Shown piece by piece: positions 52,501 through 58,534 of a DNA stretch of 64,000 nucleotides. Numbering within the stretch: position 1 is the stretch's first letter; each line of letters begins with the position of its first letter. This DNA comes from an uncultured Prevotellaceae bacterium. GTDB lineage: Bacteria > Bacteroidota > Bacteroidia > Bacteroidales > Bacteroidaceae. The stretch is taken from assembly GCA_946617675.1 (NCBI GenBank), contig CAMOKH010000109.1:1-64000 (forward strand), given 5' to 3'. The notes under the pieces were generated by a model. It searched no databases and was not told where the DNA came from. It worked only from the letters and a program-made list of their open reading frames with translations. The position numbers and the translations under genes are program-made.

Positions 52501-52626
52501 CTGATTAAACAATGACTTAAACTTATATCCGTCATAGATTGTTACAGGCGGGTAGACAGTTTGAGCCTGCGCCCCCGAAACCAAGGCGAGGAGCGCGATA
52601 ACGATTAATAATAATCTTTTCTTCAT
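49555..52626 (-). CDS. Secreted LRR / EF-hand / dockerin protein 1
   Basis: 1,023 residues. Signal peptide MKKRLLLIVIALLALVSGAQA. Four repeats of a module of about 200 residues. Each opens with FPDxNFR, continues with an EF-hand-like loop (for example DTDKNGMLDQSE, a perfect 12-residue pattern) and SNKNISNLKGIEYF, then has LRRs of about 21 residues (LTSLDLSxNxxLxxLxCxxNQ) and a closing ITxAQVxxAxxKxW segment. The C terminus is a dockerin with two Ca loops (DANGDLCIDEDDI and DMNGDGTVDIVDL). A calcium-dependent surface or complex-bound binding protein is likely. It is a paralogue of the gene at 53.4 kb. Its leader of about 500 nt is unusually long and repeat-rich. Confidence 0.82.
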   Translation of the reverse strand: MKKRLLLIVIALLALVSGAQAQTVYPPVTIYDGYKFKSLFNQYLAMFQVVANVEGKLVLETTSSNVLTFKNLNGNTLFSIDTKAKTISVPANVQPYGLAVRLSKESKEALKKVDSDLGKYDAFSFDIEQTVNEKTFPDDNFRYYVLYNICRTDVDSGEPIARLSKVDINKVTSIDVNNWIISDLRGIGFFTNLEVLSCSNTGLTSLDLSKNTKLIAIDCSGNKISGSNMDVLISSLPTVTNRILYVKADNTDQNSMTCRQVGNAKKKGWIPMYVNDNYYFGYDFVCSINSNNFPDGNFRNYVSNSCDTDKNGMLDQSEIANVTTIGVSSKNISSLKGIEYFTSLRKLVCDGNSLTSLDLRSNKSLTELRCQNNQLNSLNVSGLKNLQTLLCSGNKLTSLDLSTCTNLALLYCENNQLSSLKMQGGSTKLSYVEVYCFGNKLSGSNMTTFVNSLPTSETVGRLRVKKNEASTGNQITTAQVQTATGKNFDVQIWDSSKQDWVSHSDSHPDAYVITVYDGATLSALDLQILTEMMAFVQPLMNGSFSESDNVYTFFPWANSLYGFQCNKNTRKCGIFPYGTNAGYVYGTFAGNFILPVSSFYFMYQYFNTILKDYPNVELRVEVAINSNTFPDTNFRTWVSNNCDTDKNGRLTKSELAQVTSMNVSNKNISNLKGIEYFWELTSLTCTGNNLTSLDLAWQASLTTLICFGNKLQSLNISQCKKLESLYCNSNQLTSLSVTNNTALFRIMCYGNKIQDANMTSFINSLPKKSDGRLNVYANNSSEGNRISAAQVKVAKEDKGWQVLTSGENPYPGYDAIAINETNFPDDNFRSWLLQQSYGSDGYLTPDEIAGVKEMNVSSKGISSLMGIRYFTALEGLSCNNNYLSELYLSGMYNLERLECYGNRIRGGDMTKLINSLRSQGGQMWAMSPDESAGDNLITVSQVNAANEKSWSVYEMVGNVTYDFAGARGDANGDLCIDEDDIATMRDYVIGLDPSSFSFGDADMNGDGTVDIVDLTLLIQYLTK

Positions 52627-52667
52627 AATTCTATAGTTTTTAGTTTATCGTTTATCTTCGTTTTGTC

Positions 52668-52855
52668 AACTGGGTGAGTTAGCGTTGTTAACTGGGCTTG
52701 TTAGTCGTGCTAACTCGGCGGGTCAGCAGCCTTTACCCGGCAGTAAACTCGCTCGAACCCGGCAGCAAACTGCCACGTACCCGGCGGGTAACTGGTGCGA
52801 GGCGGCGCCTCGTTGTCATGAAGCGGCGCCTCGTGATTCTGAAGCGGCGCCTCGT
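52668..52855. repeat. Nine phased units at 21-24-bp steps in an mRNA leader
   Basis: Units start at 52668, 52690, 52712, 52734, 52756 and 52778 (exact 22-bp steps), then GCGGCGCC at 52802, 52823 and 52844 (21-bp steps). Dyads differ in sequence: AACTgggtgAGTT, AACtgggcttGTT, GCTAACtcggcggGTCAGC (one mismatch), TTTACccggcaGTAAA, GGCAGcaaaCTGCC, TACCCggcGGGTA, CGAGGCggcGCCTCG. Some dyads begin a few bases off the step motif. Confidence 0.75.
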
Positions 52856-52868
52856 TGCGAAATGGTGC

Positions 52869-53061
52869 AGACCTCCCGTCTGCGGCCCGAAGTGCCGATG
52901 CACAGGGACTTTCGCACTTCGCAGACCTCCCGTCACACCTCCCGTCACACCTCCCCTCTGACCTCCCTTCTTACCTTCTCTGGGGGACGTTCAACGGGAC
53001 CTTGACGGGAGGTGTCGGCGAGTGACCTCCCGTCCTCAAACCCCTATTCACACTGGGGTTT
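52869..53061. repeat. 12-bp ACCTCCCGTCAC array and hairpins in the same leader
   Basis: ACCTCCC recurs at 52871, then at 52925, 52937, 52949 and 52961 (12-bp steps). GACGGGAGGT (53004-53013) pairs with ACCTCCCGTC (53025-53034), and AAACCCC (53038-53044) pairs with GGGGTTT (53055-53061). GGGAGGT copies continue to 53095 in inverse orientation. No open frame here looks coding. Confidence 0.7.
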
Positions 53062-53121
53062 CGGATGAGAACGGGAGGTTGGGAGGTTTTTTTTGCTTTT
53101 ACTCTCCTATTTTATTACTTA

Positions 53122-53351
53122 TTCACCTTATTTAATGATAATTGCTGCAAAGATACAAAAAAATGTGAATATTACCCCACCTAAATAGTTAATAATTATT
53201 AATCATGTACAATTATTCTGCTTTCTGCCGCGCGGCGGTCAGTGGGGTCGCCTCACTGACGCCAAGCGCCGCCTAACGTTCGTCAGGCGGCGCTTGATAT
53301 GCACAACTCACGTCCGGAATGAATCCGGCATAGCTTTTTACCTTTTCACTT
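53122..53351. repeat. Duplicated spacer, copy 1
   Basis: About 230 bp nearly identical in order and content to 56663-56911. It contains TTCACCTTATTTAATGATAA, GCTGCAAAGATAC (promoter box), TTAATAATTATTAATCA, CTGCCGCGCGGCG, the hairpin CAAGCGCCGCCT/AGGCGGCGCTTG (53263-53274, 53285-53296) and CCGGAATGAATCCGGCATAG. It sits between the end of LRR gene 2 and the leader of LRR gene 1. A separate dyad GTCAGTG/CACTGAC lies at 53238-53260. Confidence 0.85.
53148..53155 (-). promoter_or_regulatory. -7 box of LRR gene 1
   Basis: TATCTTTG on the minus strand, within the duplicated spacer, about 520 bp before the ATG at 52626. The -33 element is weak. A closer promoter inside the repeat arrays was not found. 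Confidence 0.5.
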
Positions 53352-53420
53352 TTTTACCTTTTCACTTTTTTACCTTTTCACTTTTTTACCTTTTTACTTT
53401 TTTACCTTTTTACCTTTTTA
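53335..53420. repeat. TTTTTTACCTTTTCAC simple repeat
   Basis: A 16-bp T/C-rich unit repeated about five times with shortening toward the right. It runs into the 3' end of LRR gene 2: the last codons (KLKKVKR and stop) are written in repeat sequence. Slippage here would change the C terminus of the dockerin. Confidence 0.75.
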
Positions 53421-56400
53421 AGTTTTTCTATCAGTAGCGTCAGGTCGGTGATGTCGACCGTGCCGTTGTCGTCAAGGTCGGCCGACTTCAGTGAGAACGC
53501 ACTGGAGTTGCGTCCGAGGATGTAGTCGCTCAGTCGCTCCACGTCCTGCGTGCCGACCTCGCCGTTGCCGTCGGCATCGCCTTCGACGATGACACCGAGG
53601 TAGTCAGAGCCGTCTTCCCTCAGCACGCGCCACCCCTTCTGGTTGGCAGTATATACCTGAGCCGGCGTCATTGTGTTGAAGTCACGTCCCTCGCCGTAGA
53701 AGTAGTACAGTTTACCGTCGGTCGTCACGGGCAGGAGGCTGACAAACGAGCCGTCAATATTGTTGATCCAGCATTTCAGCTCGTTCAGCGACGTGAAGTA
53801 TTCTATGCCCTCGAGGCTCTTGATGCCACGGCTGACCAAATATGTATCGAACGATTTGGTGTGTTGTATCTCCACCTGGTTGAGGTATCCGTCCAAGTCG
53901 CCGTCGAAGCCCCTGATAATCATGGAGCGGAACGCATCGTCGGGGAAGTTTCTCTGGATGATGGGTACACCCTGGTCGATACCAGCATAGTCAGCGCCGT
54001 CGCGCGTGAGCACCCTCCAGCCCTTGGCTTTGAGAGCGTCCACCTGGGCGGTGGTGAAGCCGTTGCCCTCCGTTGCGCTCGTTGAGAACAGCCTGATGAC
54101 GCCGCCGTTGTCCGACAGGTCCCGAAGCAGGTAAACGATGGCGTATCCCCATATCTCGTTGTTGTCTATCCACAGTTCGCTGAGTTGCTGGTTATTGTCT
54201 AACCAGAGGTAGCTGATATTGTTGTTGCTTGAGACGAGCTTCTTGAGTGCCGTGAAATACTGGATGCCGTCGAGTTGTTCGATGCCCAGCCCCGACAGGT
54301 CCATCTCTGTCACCGCGTCAAGCTCGTCCTCGGTGAGCACACCGTCGGCCCCGTAGTTCTGAGCCAGCACCCACGAGCGGAAGTTCGGGTCGGTGAAGGT
54401 GTCCTCGTCGATTTCGACGTAGAAGGGAACGCCGGGGTAGTCCACCCACTCGGTGCCGTCATACATCTGGACCGTCCATCCATTGTCCTTAGCGGCCTCG
54501 ACATGTCTGGTCATCATCTCGTTGTCATCGTCTATACCTTCAAAGTAAACGGCCATCCATCCCGGATCTTCCTGACTGGTGTCAATGGTCCGCAGACAAT
54601 CTACCAGATAGGTCATGCCGTCTCCGCGAATCTGGTTTTTATAGCACTCCAGTCTTTTCAGCGCCCTGCAGTCCGACAGACCATTAAGATACTCCAGCTG
54701 GTTGTCGTAGCACGACAGTTCTGTCAGTGCCGAGCAGCCCGACACGTCAAGCTCGGTCAGCTGGTTGCTGAAACATTCCAGTGCCATCAGCGTATTGCAG
54801 TATGACACGTCGAGGGAGGTCAGCTGGTTGTCGTAGCAATTCAGTCTTATCAGCGACGTATAGCCCTTCACGTCGAGGGTGGTCAGCCGGTTGTTGTTGC
54901 AATCCAGTACTTTCAGCTCCGTGCAGCCCGACACGTTAAGCTCGGTCAGCTGGTTGTAGCGGCATTCCAGATCTGTCAGCGACGTGCAGCCCGACACGTC
55001 GAGGGTGGTCAGCTGGTTGCCGTAGCAAGTCAGTATTTTCATCGACGTAAAGTGCTCAATTCCTTTGAGGTTGACGATGCCCTTGTTGCTGACGTCGATG
55101 GTCGTCACCGCCGCAATCTCTTTGGGGGAGAGGTATCCGTCCCCGTCCTTGTCAACAGCCACACTGCTGACGTACGAGCGGAAGTTGCCGTCCGGGAAGT
55201 TCGTTTGGTCGATGGCAATGCCAGGAACTATGCCGGGGAAGTCTTTGTCACTACTTGTCAGCACACGCCAGTTCTTGGCCTTTGCAGCCTCCACCTGCAC
55301 AATAGTTATCTGGTTGTCATCGGTGCCATCTGGATTGTAAACTTTAAAGGTGCCGATGCCGTTCGTCACTGTTGGCAGGCTGTTTATGAGTGAGGTCATT
55401 ACTAAACCACGAATCTGATTGTTGTAGCAAATCAGTTCTGTAAGCGCCGTGTTATTCGACACGACAAGGGAGGTCAGCCGGTTTTTGTAGCATTGCAGAT
55501 ATTTCAGCGCCGCCTTATTCGACACATCAAGCGAAATCAGCTGGTTGTTGTAGCAAATCAGCAACACCAGCGCCGTATTATTCGATAAGTCAAGAGAATT
55601 CAACTGGTTGTTCTGGCAATACAGGAATCCCAACTCCGTAGAATTCGATAAATCAAGAGAAGTCAACTGGTTGTTCTGGCACTGCAGCAATATCAGCCCC
55701 GTGTTATTAGATAAGTCAAGAGAAGTCAACTGGTTGTTCTCGCAACGCAGTTGTGACAGCGCCGTAAAGTGTTCTATTCCTTTGAGGTCAGTGATGCCCA
55801 TGTCGTTGACATAGATGTGCCCGCTCGTCTCAATCTCCTCGAAACCAAGAAAACCGTCGCTGTCGGTGTCGCAGTTGCTCCGGACCCACGACCTGAAGTT
55901 TTCATCGGGGAAGTTGTCCTGGTTGATGGGAACACCTACGAAACCGCTGAAATCGTGCGTGCCGCCGTAGGGGGAATATGAAACAACCCGCCAGTTCTTG
56001 GCCTTGGCGATATCCACCTGCGCGGCGGTGATGATGTTCTGGTCGTTATCCCGGTCGAGCACAGTGAACAGCCCGAGGGGCAACTCGGTTGTCGGCTGGC
56101 ACAGCGGCAGGCTCTCCACGAGCTTCTTCATCTCGGCGTAACCAATTTGGTTGTTCGAGCAGTCAAGGTATGCCAGCTTCGGGTTGTTCGCGACATTGAG
56201 CGCGGTCAGCTGGTTGCCGGGACAGAACAGCATTCTCAGCACGGTGTTCTTCGAGACGTCAATCGAGGTCAGCTGGTTAGAGCCGCAATCCAGCCTTTCA
56301 AGCTTGGTGTTATGCGAGACGTCGATCGAGGTCAGACTGTTGCCGAAGACGTCAAGTTCCTTCAGCTCGGTGAAGTACTCAATGCCCGTGAGGTCTTCAA

Positions 56401-56608
56401 TATTCAAGTCAACGGCATTAATCTCCGTTATCTGGGCTATCTCGCTGTCGGTGAGCACCCCGTCAATGAGGTCGGGCTGGCAGTAGTCCTTCACATAAGA
56501 GCGGAAGTGCCAATCAGGGAAGTGATTTTCGTCGATGGTAACGTCGGCCAATGCCCCAGAAACCATGCCGAGGAGCACTATAATGATTGATAAAAGTCTT
56601 TTCTTCAT
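53402..56608 (-). CDS. Secreted LRR / EF-hand / dockerin protein 2
   Basis: 1,068 residues. Signal peptide MKKRLLSIIIVLLGMVSGALA, close to that of the paralogue at 49.6 kb. Five modules open with FPDWHFRSYV, FPDENFRSWV, FPDGNFRSYV, FTDPNFRSWV and FPDDAFRSMI, each with an acidic EF-hand-like loop (DTDSDGFLGFEE, DKDGDGYLSPKE and others). LRRs of about 21 residues with NNQLTSLDLSNNT-type units are most numerous in modules 2 and 3. The dockerin at the C terminus has DADGNGEVGTQDV and DLDDNGTVDITDL. The module number differs from protein 1 (five versus four), which suggests expansion by recombination. Calcium-dependent adhesion or assembly is inferred. Confidence 0.82.
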   Translation of the reverse strand: MKKRLLSIIIVLLGMVSGALADVTIDENHFPDWHFRSYVKDYCQPDLIDGVLTDSEIAQITEINAVDLNIEDLTGIEYFTELKELDVFGNSLTSIDVSHNTKLERLDCGSNQLTSIDVSKNTVLRMLFCPGNQLTALNVANNPKLAYLDCSNNQIGYAEMKKLVESLPLCQPTTELPLGLFTVLDRDNDQNIITAAQVDIAKAKNWRVVSYSPYGGTHDFSGFVGVPINQDNFPDENFRSWVRSNCDTDSDGFLGFEEIETSGHIYVNDMGITDLKGIEHFTALSQLRCENNQLTSLDLSNNTGLILLQCQNNQLTSLDLSNSTELGFLYCQNNQLNSLDLSNNTALVLLICYNNQLISLDVSNKAALKYLQCYKNRLTSLVVSNNTALTELICYNNQIRGLVMTSLINSLPTVTNGIGTFKVYNPDGTDDNQITIVQVEAAKAKNWRVLTSSDKDFPGIVPGIAIDQTNFPDGNFRSYVSSVAVDKDGDGYLSPKEIAAVTTIDVSNKGIVNLKGIEHFTSMKILTCYGNQLTTLDVSGCTSLTDLECRYNQLTELNVSGCTELKVLDCNNNRLTTLDVKGYTSLIRLNCYDNQLTSLDVSYCNTLMALECFSNQLTELDVSGCSALTELSCYDNQLEYLNGLSDCRALKRLECYKNQIRGDGMTYLVDCLRTIDTSQEDPGWMAVYFEGIDDDNEMMTRHVEAAKDNGWTVQMYDGTEWVDYPGVPFYVEIDEDTFTDPNFRSWVLAQNYGADGVLTEDELDAVTEMDLSGLGIEQLDGIQYFTALKKLVSSNNNISYLWLDNNQQLSELWIDNNEIWGYAIVYLLRDLSDNGGVIRLFSTSATEGNGFTTAQVDALKAKGWRVLTRDGADYAGIDQGVPIIQRNFPDDAFRSMIIRGFDGDLDGYLNQVEIQHTKSFDTYLVSRGIKSLEGIEYFTSLNELKCWINNIDGSFVSLLPVTTDGKLYYFYGEGRDFNTMTPAQVYTANQKGWRVLREDGSDYLGVIVEGDADGNGEVGTQDVERLSDYILGRNSSAFSLKSADLDDNGTVDITDLTLLIEKLKKVKR

Positions 56609-56662
56609 AAGCTATATTGGTTTTATTGGTTTTTAGTTAATTGGTTCTTTAACTCTTTTACC

Positions 56663-56911
56663 TTCACCTTATTTAATAATAATTGCTGCAAAGATACAAA
56701 AAAAATGTGAATCCCCCCCCTCAAACTGTTAATAATTATTAATCACGTGCAATTATTCTGTTTTCTGCCGCGCGGCGATTGGTAGGTCGCCGTTGCTAAT
56801 GTCAGGTGCCGCCTCACTGACGCCAAGCGCCGCCTCACTTTCGTCAGGCGGCGCTTGATATGCATAACACACGTCCGGAATGAATCCGGCATAGCTTTTT
56901 ACCTTTTCACC
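56663..56911. repeat. Duplicated spacer, copy 2
   Basis: The counterpart of 53122-53351, upstream of LRR gene 2. It keeps the GCTGCAAAGATAC promoter box, TTAATAATTATTAATCA, CTGCCGCGCGGCG, hairpin arms at 56824-56835 and 56846-56857, and CCGGAATGAATCCGGCATAG. It carries an extra 20 or so bases in the middle. Together the copies bound LRR gene 2 and its flank as a unit of about 3.5 kb. Confidence 0.85.
56689..56696 (-). promoter_or_regulatory. -7 box of LRR gene 2
   Basis: TATCTTTG on the minus strand in spacer copy 2, 80 bp before the ATG at 56608. The -33 TTTG is 25 bp upstream, longer than usual. Confidence 0.5.
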
Positions 56912-56914
56912 CTT

Positions 56915-58468
56915 TCACCTTATTATATATTCCTCAATGGTCCGCGTCTTGGTCGAGAACGAGAGGCCGACCTTGTGGAGGCGGCGACCGTCGAGGGCGT
57001 AGGAGACGAGGTAGCCTTTGCGGTCAATCTGGTCGATGGCCTCCTGTGCCGGGCGGTCAATCTTGAGCTCGATGACGTAGACGTCGGTGCGCGACTGCCA
57101 GACAACGTCCATGCGGCCCGTTGCCGTGCGAACCTCGGTCAGCAGATACATGCCCATCAGCGAGAACACCACGTAGAGCATCTGCTGGAAATGGCCCTCC
57201 GACGTGGCTCCCTCGGCATAGGGCACCGCCGAGAGGAACGTCTTCAGCCGCTCGAAAGCCTCGGACAGGTCTTCGGCGCGGATGGCGCGGTAGATGTCGG
57301 TGATGCTGTTGTGGGTCTTCAGCGTATTCTCCCAGACGTAGAAGGGCACCAATGCATCAATGACTCCTAACCGCACCTCCTGGTTCGGGTAGCCCAGGGT
57401 GTACTCGTCCAGCTCGCGGTCGTAGTCCTTGACGGTCAGGTAGCCGCTCTGGTAGAACAGCGGCAGCACGCTCTGCATCTGCTCGGTCGGCGCGTCGAAC
57501 TCGGTTGAGCGAGCCCTGATGCCGTCCAGCTGCGTAATGTCGGTTTGGAACTTCTGCAGCATCTTTACCAATACGGTGGGCGTGCCCGTCTCGAACCAGT
57601 GTGCAGCTATACGGCCGAATGAGAAGGTGTTGATCAGGCTGAAGGGATTGTAGACGTCGGTCAGGTCTTCGGCGAAGTGGTAGCCGTCGTACTTCTCCTT
57701 CAACTGGCGGTAGGCCTCGTCCTTCTCGACGCCCATTTTCTCTGCCATCTCTGCCACCGGCTCGTCCCACTGCTCGTGCAGCTCCTGTTCGCTGATGCCG
57801 CAGATAGTAGAGTAGCGTGGATCCATCGTGATGCGTCGCAGGTTATTCAGCTCGCTGAAGATGCTGAGCTGCGAGAACTTCGAGATGCCGGTGATGAAGA
57901 CGAAGCGCAGCCACGGGTCGCAGTCCTTCAGCGGCGAGTAGAAGGCGCGCAGGGCCTGCCGCATCTCGTCGAGCAGTTCGGGCTTGTGGAGCACGGTCAG
58001 CAGCGGGGCGTCGTACTCGTCGATGAGCACGACGACCTTCTCGCCGTACTTCTCGGCGCAGCCCTTGATGAGCGTTTCCAGGCGTGCGCCCAGCCCTTCC
58101 TTCGTGCATTCTATGCCGTATTTCTTCTCTAACCACTCCAACTGCAGCCCCACCATCTCCTGCAGGTTCTGGATGGTGCCGCCCTTGGCCGAGGCGAGGC
58201 TGATATGGAGCACGGGGTGCTGGCGCCATTCGGTCTCAAGGCGCGAAGCGGCAAGCCCCTCGAACAGGTCGCGGCGCCCCTCGAAGTAGCTCTTCATCGT
58301 CGAGACGAGCAGCGACTTACCGAAGCGGCGCGGGCGGCTGAGGAAAACGAACTGGAAACTGTGGGCGAGGTCGTAGACGTAGCCCGTCTTGTCGACGTAG
58401 GCGTAGTTGCCTTCGCGAATCTTCTCGAAGGTCTGTATGCCGATGGGGTATCTCTGTCTTTCTGTCAT
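56915..58468 (-). CDS. AAA-ATPase-like / PD-(D/E)XK nuclease fusion
   Basis: 517 residues from ATG 58468 (MTERQRYPIGIQTFEKIREG). An AAA-ATPase-like domain runs from about 1 to 290: YVDKTGYVYDL, Walker A-type LSRPRRFGKSLLVSTMKSYF with GKS, Walker B-type KVVVLIDEYDAPLL, then FITGISKFSQLSIFSELNNL. The C-terminal PD-(D/E)XK domain has GRMDVVWQSRTDVYVIELKI (about residues 458-477), with the D...ELK triad, and QAIDQIDRKGY. This family is multi-copy in many Bacteroidetes and of unknown role. The -7 box ends 7 nt before the ATG, so a nearly leaderless mRNA is predicted; a longer start at 58486 would overlap the box. Confidence 0.88.
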   Translation of the reverse strand: MTERQRYPIGIQTFEKIREGNYAYVDKTGYVYDLAHSFQFVFLSRPRRFGKSLLVSTMKSYFEGRRDLFEGLAASRLETEWRQHPVLHISLASAKGGTIQNLQEMVGLQLEWLEKKYGIECTKEGLGARLETLIKGCAEKYGEKVVVLIDEYDAPLLTVLHKPELLDEMRQALRAFYSPLKDCDPWLRFVFITGISKFSQLSIFSELNNLRRITMDPRYSTICGISEQELHEQWDEPVAEMAEKMGVEKDEAYRQLKEKYDGYHFAEDLTDVYNPFSLINTFSFGRIAAHWFETGTPTVLVKMLQKFQTDITQLDGIRARSTEFDAPTEQMQSVLPLFYQSGYLTVKDYDRELDEYTLGYPNQEVRLGVIDALVPFYVWENTLKTHNSITDIYRAIRAEDLSEAFERLKTFLSAVPYAEGATSEGHFQQMLYVVFSLMGMYLLTEVRTATGRMDVVWQSRTDVYVIELKIDRPAQEAIDQIDRKGYLVSYALDGRRLHKVGLSFSTKTRTIEEYIIR

Positions 58469-58475
58469 CACGGCG

Positions 58476-58507
58476 CAAAGATACAAAAAGATTTCTTAAC
58501 TTCCAAG
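58476..58507 (-). promoter_or_regulatory. Promoter of the ATPase-nuclease gene
   Basis: On the minus strand CTTG (58507-58504), 20 bp, TATCTTTG (58483-58476). The box ends 7 nt before the ATG. Confidence 0.65.
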
Positions 58508-58534
58508 GATTTTCCAAAGAAAATCTGTGGGGGG

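Noticed and set aside
53082-53096. T8 run after GGGAGGTTGGGAGG as a terminator for a rightward gene
   Set aside because: No rightward gene precedes it and the stem is weak; it lies in the leader of a leftward gene.
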